NCBI GenBank assembly: GCA_025617375.2
Contig: JAMYGW020000005.1
Coordinates: forward strand, 1,054,001 to 1,118,000
DNA length: 64,000 bases
Direction of reading: 5' to 3'
From: Acarospora socialis
Taxonomy: Eukaryota; Ascomycota; Lecanoromycetes; Acarosporales; Acarosporaceae
Notes under the pieces: generated by a model
What the model saw: only the letters and a program-made list of their open reading frames with translations
Database searches by the model: none
Told to the model about the DNA's origin: nothing
Program-made: the position numbers and the translations under genes
In this document: positions 1-11,327 of the stretch, one piece after another
Layout of the letters: the number at the start of each line of letters is the position of its first letter
Numbering within the stretch: the stretch's first letter is position 1

Positions 1-89
1 TTCTCCGCATTCATAGAGAACAACTGCAGTGAGTCCTACGACAACGTTATCTAGTCGTGTACGTGGTCTGGTAGAGTAGTCCGAGCACA

Positions 90-2762
90 ATGGCCGATTT
101 CAGTTTTGGCGGGACGGATGAGGAGAACGCGGAGCTCAAGAAGCTCAATGCAGAAGTGGTATGTCCTCGTCACATCTCTACTCTTGCTCAGAAATGAACC
201 ACTTACGTTCTGTATAGCTAGATGACCCGGATAACTTCGACAACTGGGAAAAGCTGGTTCGCGCAGCTGAATCGCTAGAGGGTGGCCTGAACCGTAATTC
301 CAGTCCACAATCGATTGCAGCAACCCGAGAGATCTATGATCGATTCCTCGCCAAGTTCCCACTCCTATTCGGATACTGGAAGAAATATGCAGACCTGGAG
401 TTCTCCATCGCGGGGACGGAGGCGGCAGAGATGATCTACGAGAGAGGAGTCGCCAGCATCACCAATTCCGTCGATCTCTGGACGAATTATTGCGCCTTCA
501 AAGTTGAGACAAGTCACGACTCTGATGTGATCCGAGAGTAAGTATAGGAAAAAGTGCTTTCCTTCCCATAACCGTAATGTCTGCAGCACGACTCTGGAAC
601 TCATAAAGGCAAAGTGGATCTTCGAGCTTGGCTCGTGGACGGGTGAGACAGTCGCTGCCAGCTACTAGACTACTTCTCACACTTGACACCCAGGTGCTTT
701 CTTTTCGTTCGCTACACACCTGACCACTTCCGAGAGATTATATTATGCGTTCGAGAAGACCACTTGGTGGACTCTTGCGGAGATCGATGATAGTCTGAAA
801 TCACTCGCACATGCTATGTTTGCTGTCCTCTCTGCCTTCCTCTTCTCTTGTCCTCCCTTCCCCCGGGGTAATATCATCACTAATCGCTTTTGATGTGCAG
901 GCTTTTCGAGAGAGGTGCGAGTAGCGTCGGCCTGGACTTTCTGGCACATCCGTTCTGGGACAAGTACTTGGAGTTTGAAGAGCGCCTTGAAGCCTACGAT
1001 AAGATATTTGCCATACTCGACCGCGTCGTCCACATACCTATGCATCAATATGCCCGGTACTTTGAGCGCTACCGTCAACTTGCCCAAAGCAGACCACTGA
1101 CAGAACTACTCCCGGCTGATATGCTGGCTCAATTCCGCTCAGAGATTGAGAACGAAGGCCCAGCCACGGTACAAGCGGGCTCGCAGCAAGTAAAGACCGA
1201 GAGAGGAGAGCTTGAGATCGAACGCGAGATGAGGACCAGGATAGACAATTTCCATCTTGAGATCTTCTCCAGAACCCAAACCGAGACCACAAAGAGATGG
1301 ACTTATGAGTCTGAAGTGAAGCGTCCCTACTTCCACGTGACCGAACTGGATGAAGGGCAACTGGTCAACTGGCGGAAATACCTTGACTTTGAAGAAGTTG
1401 AGGGCGACTACTCTAGAACGCAGTTCCTGTACGAACGATGCTTGGTGACCTGCGCTTACTACGACGAGTTCTGGTTACGGTATGCTCGATGGATGCTAGC
1501 CCAGCAGGGCAAGGAAGAAGAAGTTAGGAATATCTACCAGCGGGCAAGCATGCTATACGCGCCTATTTCCCGACCAGCTGTCCGTCTTCAATACGCTTAT
1601 TTTGAGGAGATGTCTGGTCGGGTTGAAGTGGCCAAAGACATCCACCAAGCAATCCTCGTGATTCTTCCCGGTCACATCGAGACTGTAATCTCCTTAGCAA
1701 ATCTATCACGTCGTCACGGTGGCCTTGATGCAGCGATTGAGGTATACAAAGCGCAGATCGATTCGCCACACTGCGATATCTACGCAAAGGCTGCTCTCGT
1801 CGCCGAATGGGCTCGTCTGCTCTGGAAGATCAAGGGATCGGTCGAGGAGGCTCGGCAAGTTTTCCAGAAGAATCAACACTGGTATTTAGACAGTCGGCCC
1901 TTCTGGATCAACTATCTCACTTTTGAGCTCGAGCAGCCTACCAGTGCTGAGACGGAGCATGTCCAGTACCAACGCATCAAGCAGGTCGTTGACGATGTTC
2001 GACGGAAGAGTCACCTCCCGCCGTTGGTCATCAAGGATTTGACGCATTACTACATGGTTTATCTGTTGGAGAGGGGGACAAAGGACGCTGCTAAGGAGTA
2101 CATGGCTCTAGACCGCGAAGTCAATGGGTAAGTAGTTCTTCGGACTACTCAACCTTGCAAACCCCACCTATTTCCTTTTCGTAGTACTTCCTTGGTAATG
2201 CCGTCCTCCCGCTGTCTTATATGCCCGACTAGTCAATGTCTCAGCCACTGTACCGCAATTCTATTTTCGGGCCTTTGCCACTATGTCTTCCTCAATTCAC
2301 TTCCAGAAATCAATAGGGCACGGTCCGTTCTGGAAGCGATGGACTTTTCTACAGTATCCTTCCTTTCCGTGGCACACCATAACGTCTAACTTGTCATAAC
2401 ACCACGCAACCCTTGCTTTCTCACTAGGAGATCTTATACTAACACATGTCCCCACTCGCCCCAACAGGCCCTTCTCAGTCCAGTCGGTCATGAAAGCCAA
2501 AGTCGCCGAAGACGGCAAAGAAGCCTCCACCAACCGACGACTGATGATGGAAAACGGTCACCCGGGTGTCGAGGTCGACGAAGCTGCCATCCGCCGAGGC
2601 GAGAATCCCTACACCAAGTACTATCAACAGCAAGGCGAGGCGCCCGTTCCCGCCAATGGACCGGTTAGTGTGCCCCCTTCCGCCCCCTTTCCGTGCGCCT
2701 TGAAGGCTGACTGATGTTGAAACCCCGACTAGGCACAGCCGCAGCCGATACGCTATCAATGA
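90..2762 (+). CDS. PRP39: Pre-mRNA-processing factor 39 (U1 snRNP, HAT repeats)
   Basis: Exons 90-158, 218-537, 901-2127, 2468-2663 and 2733-2762 join in phase to give 613 residues. Prp39 is a U1 snRNP component that helps bind the 5' splice site; it is built almost wholly of HAT (half-TPR) helices. The sequence shows the family signature, with DPDNFDNWEKLV near the N-terminus, LFGYWKKYADLEF, LFERGASSVGLDFLAHPFW across the second intron, and WRKYLDFEE and FWLRYARWM further on. The C-terminus has the conserved MMENGHPGVEVDEAAIR and ENPYTKYYQQQGE. Introns 2 (363 nt) and 4 positions (340 nt at 2128-2467) are far longer than the neighbours' 50-70 nt. I chose these joins because they restore VIRELFERG and REVNGPFSVQ. 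The function is known from the family; the exon model is inferred from phase and similarity. Confidence 0.9.
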
Positions 2763-3254
2763 TGCGGGGTAAATCCGTTTTTCGTCGGCCGATTTGATAC
2801 CCAGGAGAAACAGGATCGATGTGGCTGACGGTCGAGTGGTCCGTTTGGCCTAGTCGGTCGAACTCCAGGGCTGTACTACCATTCATCGATGCTCCCAGCT
2901 GTAAAAATCCACATTCACGAAGGAGTGGAAAGGAAAGGCGAGGAGGCGAAGGGCTGGGGGCGTCGTGTACTTTAGTTCAACGTCCATCTCAGTTTAGAAT
3001 AAGTCGGTCAGATGGTATTCGGTGGAATGGGATCTGTCATCAATGTTTGTACTAGAGTCTTTGGTCACAGAGATCACGAAGTGTAAGATTGCCTAAAAGC
3101 TCGATCATTCTCCAGGGCTAAGTGTAGTTCCGATCAACCTGCACCAGAAGCTCTATAGCAAGGTAGAAGTACGTGTCGCGCTGACCGTCGGTAGCAACTG
3201 CGTTCTCTCTACATGTGCAAATCTATCTCGAACTGCTGTTCTATATTCACAACC
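2763..3254. other. Convergent 3' intergenic stretch
   Basis: This lies between the stop codons of two convergent genes (PRP39 and the hydrolase). It probably holds both 3' UTRs and terminators. I see no coding signal or repeat. Confidence 0.5.
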
Positions 3255-4759
3255 TTAGCCAGAACCCCTCCAAAAGTCTCTAATAATCCCCACCACCTCC
3301 CCCGCCCTCGTAATCGGGAACTCGTGTCCCGCATCCACGATCCTGAACTCCACATTTCTCATCAGAACCCCCTTCGCATCCTCCATCAGCTCGTCCCTGA
3401 CGATGATCGCATCCTGTTCTCCACAGACAATCAGCACCTTCCCGTTCCGCAGGCCCGCATCTTCAACGTCCTCGTTCGTCGTCGCGTTCTGCGCCGCCAG
3501 TCTGTGGCCGATCCGCGCCCAGTCATGATGTTGCTCCGTGATGGGCCCGTAGCGAATGCTGGACATGAAGGCTTTGATGAAGCCGGAGTGGAACTTCAGT
3601 TGCCATTGCTGTGCGGGTTTGGTATTAGTGTGAGTGTTCATGGCGAGGCGGTGGGGTAGGTAGTGGTGCGGAAGGGGGGACGAACGACGGCTGCTGCGAC
3701 GGCGAGGTGGGGGCTAGCCTCTGCCAGGTGCCCTGTGGACTCCTGCTTCGGTAACTCCTCCTCGACCGCCGCCGGCGTCGCGCGGGCCGTGCTCGACGGT
3801 CTGCTTTCGAGCCTTCTCCTGACGAGATACTCGAGTAGGCTCTCCGGTACGAGGCCAGTGGAGTACAGCAGCTTGCTCGTCGTGCTGATGTGGCTCGGTC
3901 GCAGCAGACCGGAAGGGGCGAGGAGGATGAGGGACGAGACGAGGTGCGGGAAGGAGCTCGTGAAGGCTGCGGCTATCCCACCGCCTAGAGAGTAGCCGAT
4001 CAAGGCGAATTTGCCCGATGAGCTGCCCGTCCAGGAGAGCGGGGAGGAGGTCAGGGCGATGAGGAGCTCGCTGGCGTAGAGGCGCGCGTCGTGGGGGAGG
4101 TCGGTGGGGGTGTCGGAATAGCCCCTGCCGAATAGGTCTGGACTGTTGGTTAGGGTTCGGTCTTTTATGACCAATTCTTCGTAGAGACAGGCACAGATAT
4201 GCAGATAAGGAAGAGATGGGGCATTCGAGCATGCTGCGCTGGCCAACCGTGATGCAGTGCAGTGAACGGACCTACAAGCATCACGCGATGGCCCTTATCC
4301 ACCAAGCCCTTCCCAACCCCTCCTAACCAGATAACCCGTCAGTACGCCTCCCTTTCCACTTCGCCAACCATCAGATCAGATAACCCAACATAGATACGGC
4401 AATGGCTATAGACCTAACGCAACACAAGGCGTGCTGATCCCATGCACCAACAGAACCTTCTCCCCGTCCTCTGGACCCCACTCATACACCCGCACCGTGC
4501 TGTACGGGGATGTGACATCCCGCGCGCCAGGCAGGGCATCAGGTGGATAGGGTAGATTTGCGATCTCGTCTTCTGAGAGGGTTGGGAGGATCGTGGCTCG
4601 CGGCGAGCGGATGATGGACTGAGATTTATGTGCGGAGGCGGAGGAGGAATATCGGAGTACAAGGACGCAGGCTAGGGAAACGAGACCGGCGGCTAGGAGG
4701 GGGAATTGGTGATCGTAGCGGCGGAGGATGGGGGTAGGGAAGAGGGAGTCGAGGACCAT
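3255..4759 (-). CDS. Membrane-anchored alpha/beta hydrolase
   Basis: Reading down the minus strand, exons 4759-4414, 4322-4272, 4137-3686 and 3608-3255 give 400 residues. A hydrophobic segment (LLAAGLVSLACVLVL, about residues 20-35) probably anchors the N-terminus. The fold signatures are in order: LLVHGIS (oxyanion loop), LFGRGYSDTP, IGYSLGGG with the nucleophile serine in G-Y-S-L-G, GEQDAII (acid Asp), and DAGHEFP (catalytic His). The full triad is present, so an active esterase, lipase or epoxide-hydrolase-like enzyme is likely; the substrate cannot be told from sequence. The donor of exon 1 (GTCTAT) is weak, but the join restores the usual ISTPCVALGG. The third donor was chosen by phase and is the least certain. 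ATG 4759 is preferred over an in-frame ATG 30 nt upstream because it begins the hydrophobic anchor region. Confidence 0.82.
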
Positions 4760-5780
4760 GGTGAGTGGATGGTGGGTGGGCAGCCGCAATCGGCAATGCT
4801 GCAGTTACGCAGACGTGGGTGATAAGATAGGGTTTGAGAGGGTCGGAAGCTGCTGACGTAAGGTACCCTCCTACAGTCAAGCGCCTCACGATCTTGTTAT
4901 ACCTTCGTGCTACCTCAGGTATGACCATCGGCGGCACACCAGTTAAAGATCCATGTGATATCAAGAAGCTGCTTACTACATGTACGATGGTTTTCTAAGG
5001 GGAGTTTGTTGTGTAGTTTGCGTGGAGACAAGTCGAGTGGCTGAAACTTATGAACACACTCCGCATGGGCTTTCATCACTTCCCAGCCAGCTACTTACAT
5101 CTGTTTCGTGTTAGAGGACCAAGTAGGAGTCTTGATTCTCTATATCGTGTGCCCTTCTTTAACAGCATATATCTCTGACCTCTGGTTAGTTGGTGCTTGA
5201 CCAATTGACTCGTCGTCCTCGTCTGAGCCTTCTATGTCCAGAGTTTCTTTTGTGTAACGGTTGTGCCTGTTTCACACAGTCACTTAACGTTCTGGTTTAT
5301 CATAAGAGTCCCATCATCTGACCATGTCATACTATTGACTGTCGTCTTACGGCACTTGGGTCATCGCCAAGATGGTCCGTTCAATGTCTACATTCCTTAC
5401 TGCCACCACCGAGCCGGAAACGTAATTTCCATTCCCCGGCCTGCGCTCAGCTGTTTTCAGATATCGCACAATAATTTTCTTGATGGAAGCAGCTCGGTGG
5501 TCTCCTCGAGGCGTAATAGGGAAACACCACCGGAAACATTCGAAAGTCGTTCCTTTGTCTCTATTATCGTGCCCTAGCGTACAATGAGCGACTGATGGAT
5601 CGCCGCATTCGGCTCTCCTTCGAAGAGTAAGGAGCGGTCCGGATACTTCCAAGGAATAAAGAACTGACTCAACACCATTCGATCTCTCTTTCTTTAGCTA
5701 ACGTACTCCTCTCACACGCGGTACTAGCTTGCCGAGATCTACGTTTCTTCCACGGCGCTGGCAGAAGAGGCGGCGACGAA
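4760..5780. promoter_or_regulatory. Divergent intergenic region
   Basis: About 1 kb separates the starts of the divergent hydrolase and zinc-finger genes, so it should hold both promoters. Short open frames occur on both strands, but none shows a recognisable domain. I could not assign specific binding sites. Confidence 0.4.
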
Positions 5781-8700
5781 ATGTTACTCGCAATGAATCC
5801 CGGGAACGAGCAAGAAGGGTTTCCTCTCTATAAACCATTGGGGAGGCGCAAAAGCCATGATTCACAGAATTCGACCGCCAGTGCATCGAGACTAAAGAGA
5901 CTCATAAATGCGTTGAATCCATGGTCTTCGCAGTCACCAACTTCCACCCCTGCTCCAAGCGTGGGAGGTAACCGGCGTGTACGGAAGATCGGTCTCAAAC
6001 CACGATCCAAAGTCGCTCGGGATGCCGTCCAGAAACCTCGCCAACTTTACTATATGACCGAAATGGGCCGGCGCAGGCTCCCACGGAGAAGTTATCAGCT
6101 ACGTCCAACGGCAAAGATGATCCAAGATGCTCGCAGGGGCCATCTGACCAAGTTTCTCAGACAAGGCGATATCATTCGAGCCGACAGTTTTGGGGAAGAC
6201 ATGGTCAACCCCCGAACTGCCGAAATCTACCTTGACTACGACAACGATTTTGTGACCGATCACTTATCTGACGAGAGCGAAGACATGGATGACGAACTAA
6301 AAGACAAGTCAAACCTATACTATATTTCCGTGCACCAGGATGAGTTGCCAACCTATCATTTCTGGCAAAGGGAAACTGATCCGGATCCGCTCCGAGCCCG
6401 AAGACCGATCGACTGGGGCGCTGTTTTCGAAGAGCGTCTTCCAGCCGTTCTGGCTGAGGAGGAGCAAGAGGGACTACTGAATGGGGCTTCCTCTGGAGGT
6501 GTCAAGTCAAAACCTGCGAATAGAATGGTCGACAATGCGTGGCTGCCAGGAGGGAAGTATCATCGAGAGATAAATCCGAAACGCAGCGTTCGTCCCGCAC
6601 TGTCGAATCGGACAGCGAACAATGCTTCATCACAGCCTGGGTGGACTATTCAAGGATCTATCGCTGGCTTGGTCTGGAATTCAAGCAACAATGGAACCGC
6701 AGAGGGGTCGCGACAGTGCGGACCGCAACCGGGAGATCCTGAATGGGAAGCGGCCGAGGATGAATGGGAGGCCCGCCTTCGAGAAGCCAAAAGTTTGAAA
6801 GCCTTCTTAGCTCAATACAGACGGGATGATGGCGACAAGTATGCTGAGCTTACCGCGCCGCGAACTTCCCCAGTGCTTCGTCCTGTTCACGGAAATGACG
6901 CTGGAACTCAAAGACACAATGCAATATTGAAGACTGCCGTTCCAACGGTTGCCTTCAAGCTTACCCAACAGCAGTTCGGTCGTCCCGTCAGCCCTCTGCA
7001 AGGTAACGAGCCTCTGTGTAGGGGTGAAGATCCAAGCAACTGGAAGGTGGGGGAGAATCCATATGAGAATTCTTGGTTCGCTGGAGGCAGGCTTGTATAC
7101 CACAAGGATGAACCTCTTGAGTTTCTAGATTTCTACGACCGGCAGAGTTATGGGCAGCCTATGATTCGCTGTGAGTCTCTCGTCGTCCCGGTTAGGCTAA
7201 TTTCTAGTTTTGGCTCACAGCGATATAGTACGCAAGCCAATACCCGAAGAGTACATACACCGGGAGCCGCCTTATCGGACCGGAACTATAGACAATCTGG
7301 ATGTGGTGGGACTACTAAATGACGACCCATTGCCGCAAGCAGAGCCTTGTGTGGGCTTGAAGAATGCGTTTGCTGCATCTAAGCAGTCTCAGACCTCGGC
7401 ATCCGCAACATTACTTCAAGGTGATGCTGGTGGACTATACGTTCACGAAAGGTCTTATGAGTCATTCCTCGCAGTAGCTAGGAGACTGCTACCGAACTCT
7501 GTCGACAAAGGTGCAAGACTAGTTTTCTGGGTTGACATTCTGAAAGCCGACGCTGCTCAAGTGGAGCCAGTCAAGATTGATATGGTAGGGGGCCGAACGA
7601 CGTTTGAGGCGAGGATCATGCCACTGCTGGCAACACCAACCTGTGACTTCCGAATCCGCCACAGTGGTGATCCAAATTCACCTTTCAAAAGAAGTAAATA
7701 CACAGGCAGCAGCATCCGACTAAACCATGAGAGCATTGGCTATGCGTACGTCGCCGTTGAATGGATCGACGAACCTGCAGGACACGTCGACCTCAAATAC
7801 CCGAGCACCGTGATGACCGAAGCCATATCGTTCCTATTCCCCGACGCAAGCCGCAACGGCATGAGAGTCACGTTGGTGATACCGGATGAGGGTTCTCACG
7901 ATGTTGACTTTCGTAACGGTGCAGATGCAGCGGTCAAAGCACGGTTACAAGCCATACTTCGTGGCGCGACAGAGGCAAACAAAGCTAATGCGAGCCCTCT
8001 TGAGGTTCAGATCTATGAAGCCGCTTATCCGCCATTCGATGTGAGTGTTTACGTACCCTTCCGCAGTGCTGATACTGACTCATGAAGGTTTCTACTCCAA
8101 AACGTCCTAGCTCAGGTCCTGTGGTGAAACCTGCGCCCAGTGATCCTCCGACCGGAACTTCCGGACAAACTGGTCAGCCTCCTCAGCGTCCACCCGTAGC
8201 CCCCGTGGCTGGTCCAACACAGCCTCCTCGGCGTCCAACCGTAATTCGTCCAACCCAGCCTCCTCCGAATCCCACCGGGCCATCCGTACCTCCATACTCA
8301 CCCTCAAAAGTACTGCTGCCTAGACACGGAGTTAACGTGAATACGGTCACCTTGATTCGACCAGCTAGAGGGGGTGCTGCCGAGCTGACAGCACCATTCT
8401 CGGCGCAGAGATTCCTAGATCAAGTTCAGGAACTGTATCGGCCGTTGGGCCATGATTGGACTCTTCGAGTGTTCCCGACGGAAACAGCCTGGATCAACAA
8501 CCAGTACATTGAGGTCAAAGCGGACATTACTAGGGATCCGCAGGCTGCCCAAAGGTTTGTGGAAGCGTTCCAACACGGGCTCCAGCAAAATGGATTGGTC
8601 TACATCTACAAAGAGCTGGTAAGCTAGTACCCTACCTTGGTATGATAAGAACCTAACCTAATGGTCCTCGTGTAGCCGGGTCCAATCCGCATCAACCACG

Positions 8701-11013
8701 GCACAGGTGCAAGTCGAACTTCTGAACTCTGGGACCACAAATCCGATGCGACTGGTACGAATTTTGCCAGAGTCGCATCAATCTTAACACGCATGCAGCC
8801 AGAGAGGAACACCAGCGGGATCAGAATTAGGGTGCATAAGCATACCTTGGAGGGGGAAAACCTATACTGGAACAACTTTATGAGCGAAGACCAATTCCGC
8901 ACATATGTCTACTACAAGATTGATGATCCTGAAATCGACATTTATCCTACTAGTCTGGTAAATATGACCGCACGGAAAGCTTTGCGCTTGTGCTGACGAT
9001 GTGACAGGTGCCTGACGGACGTACTTTCGATGAGGTGCGTATAGACGCCGAGAAGCTACCGCTGAGGACACCCGAAGAACGTGCCCAAATCCAGAAGGAC
9101 CAAGAGGGTGTGTTCTACCTCGTGTCTCTAATCGTTCAAATCTCGCTGACATCTCCAACCAGAGAATGATGCTCGGTGGCTAAAGGAGAGCGAAGAGAGG
9201 TACAGAGAACATGATGCGAAGCTCGCTGCTCGACTAGGGCCCGAGTCAATCTACGGTAAAGATTCGGGCGAAATCAAGGTTCCAAAATATGGACCAAGCC
9301 TTGAACCAGAGATTCGGGGCGGGCTCGACTTGCCATCTACATACGGCCGCGTCCTCACTCTCTCCGAGATTGATCGGCTGCAGATCAACCAGCAGCGTGC
9401 CGAGAACGAGCTCCTGCAGCGGGAAGCGTCTTGCCGCATCTGTGATATCAAATTCCGGCCCGGCGTCTCAGACGTATGGTTCAGTAACAACTCTACGCTC
9501 GGGGTGATGCTAACTCTGTGCAGATTAAGGCTCACTATGTCAAACATAAAGAAGATCAAGTGCAGCGGTGTCCATTCTGCGAAAGGAATTGGACCACTTG
9601 GACGATTGAAGTATGAAGCATAGGATTTGTTCCCGATAGAGTGCATACGATACTGACTGACTCCTATCAGGAACGAACGAGCCACCTCCGCGACGCTCAT
9701 TTCACCGGAGGTGGCGTTGCTGAACGAGAGGTCTGTCCAGACTGCGGAATCGATGTCAGCGATGTTTCCGCTTTCCCGAGTTTACAGGTAAAGTATCTCC
9801 AACAACTTCTTCCCGTTCCATTGCTGACTAGAAGCAGGCCGTCATGAAACATGTGAAGAAGCATCATTCCAGTCCTCCAGCCCAACTCCCTGAAGTCATC
9901 TGTGATTATCCCAATTGCGGGTTTGACATGTCACACTTGAGCGATCAGGTAACTATCGGCTAAGCTTACACCGAAGACAACACTAACTTCTGTAGGGGCG
10001 CATTGACCACGCAAAAACCCATCCAAAGCGCAAGCCTGGTTCGGCTCCAGGTGGCGATGATGGCGGTGATGGCGGTGGTGGCGGAGATGGCGGTGATGGT
10101 GGCGGCGACAATGGCGGCGAAGGTGGCCAGGAAGGTGATCAGGAAGGTGGCCAAAGAGGTGGCCAGGACGGTGGCCAGGACGGTGGTGAGGAGGGTGGTG
10201 AGGAAGGTGGTCAGGAGGGTGGTCAGGAGGGTGGTCAGGAGGGTGGTGAGGGAGGTGGTGAGGAGGGTGGTAAGGAAGGTGGTGAGGGAGGTGGTGAGGA
10301 GGGTGGTAAGGAAGGTGGGGAGAAAGGTGGGGAGAAAGGTGGGGAGAAAGGTGGTCAAGCGCCTGGGAAAGGTAACGACCCGAATAAGCCAACAGGCGGC
10401 AAGGGCACTGGCAGGGGTAACAAAGGAACATCACGGTACGGACACTGGATGTACTGCCCGACTTGTGCCGTACGATATAGCTCCAAAGATCTTGAGGTAA
10501 GGAATCCACTTCAAGCGGGATTGTCAAGTACTGATACTTCTCCTGCCATAGTCGATGCGCAAACACGCAAAGATACACAACATCGAGCCAAAGGCGTTCA
10601 AGAGACTTACACCAAAAGAGGCCCAGGTCATCAGAGCCAGGTTCAAGAAGCATGGAGGAACCGGCAATGAACCCCAGCCAAAAGACGATAGCAATAAGGG
10701 GACTAATGGTAAGGGAAAAGCTGGCAACGGCAAGAATGACAACGGCAAACAGGGCGGTGGCACGCCAGTCACCGGTAAAGGTGGAAACGAGAAAACGGGA
10801 ACAGACAAGGGGACCCCAGGCCGCAAAAAGCGCACACGGTCCCAAGACGACGATGACGACGATGACGGCGATGAGGAGGACGAGCTCCTGAATCCTCCGC
10901 ATTTGCGCTCTCCGAAAAGAAAGCGAGCAAAGACAGCAGCAGGTGATGGTCAGCCGCAGAGGCAGTCGAAACGGCAGCGGCGTGCCCCTGTCCGGACCTC
11001 GACCAAGGCTTGA
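5781..11013 (+). CDS. Large five-finger C2H2-like zinc protein with Gly-rich tract
   Basis: Eleven exons join in phase: 5781-7170, 7229-8040, 8088-8618, 8676-8957, 9008-9107, 9163-9473, 9524-9610, 9671-9787, 9838-9948, 9996-10496 and 10552-11013. They give 1,567 residues. I do not recognise the N-terminal two thirds; it is basic at first, has two similar W-x-x-G-G-K/R stretches (NAWLPGGKYH and NSWFAGGRLVYH), and a proline-rich linker near residue 760. The C-terminal third has five C2H2-like fingers: CRIC..HYVKH, CPFC..HLRDAH, CPDC..HVKKH, CDYPNC..HAKTH and CPTC..HAKIH. A Gly/Glu/Gln tract lies between fingers 4 and 5. The tail is an acidic run followed by basic clusters (PKRKRAK, KRQRR) that look like nuclear signals. 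Every finger is cut by a phase-0 intron just before its His half. A nuclear nucleic-acid-binding role is an inference. ATG 5793 is an alternative start. Confidence 0.75.
10050..10357 (+). repeat. Coding minisatellite (Gly-Gly-x-Glu tract)
   Basis: The reading frame encodes roughly 100 residues of GGQE, GGEE, GGKE and GGEK units in the zinc-finger gene. At DNA level a 36-nt unit occurs twice without change (10242-10277 and 10278-10313), followed by three copies of a 12-nt unit GGTGGGGAGAAA (10314-10349). Such tracts usually vary in copy number between strains. Long open frames on the other strand here are by-products of this low complexity. Confidence 0.9.
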
Positions 11014-11327
11014 TTTTGATTTGGCTATGAGTTGAGACTGGGTTTGGTGTCTTTTGCTGATTTGGGAGTGGGTTGGCGTTGGCATATAATAACTATCTGA
11101 GTGAACGATAAGCGGAGTTATTTAGTTTTGAGTGCAGAGGAATAACGTCGAATAACTCTAGTACTTCATAATCCCAAGGCTGAATTGATTCCGAGATCCT
11201 CAAGCGCGCCTTAATAGCACCTTTCGCGTTGAAGGACTCTTTCACGAGAGCGGAATCTGCCGCCCTCCCTCAAAACCCTATGTATAGATGACACAGGCCC
11301 TAGACCAATCAGCTGGATCTCAATGTT
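11014..11327. promoter_or_regulatory. Intergenic, 3' end of zinc-finger gene and JIP5 promoter
   Basis: Both flanking genes are on the plus strand, so this 314 nt holds a terminator and the JIP5 promoter. I see no distinct motif. Confidence 0.4.

Noticed and set aside
4141-4160. Telomere-like TTAGGG sequence (GGTTAGGGTT)
   Set aside because: Only one unit, and it lies in an intron of the hydrolase gene.
10050-10357. CRISPR-like regular repeats
   Set aside because: There are no unique spacers; it is a coding tandem repeat in a eukaryotic gene.
10003-10500. Plus-strand frame of Arg-Val-Val repeats
   Set aside because: It is another frame of the same minisatellite. The Gly-rich frame is the one that continues zinc fingers in phase.
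9931-11085. 384-codon open frame on the minus strand, rich in His-Pro-Leu repeats
   Set aside because: It is the antisense of the Gly-rich minisatellite and finger exons; low complexity explains the lack of stops.
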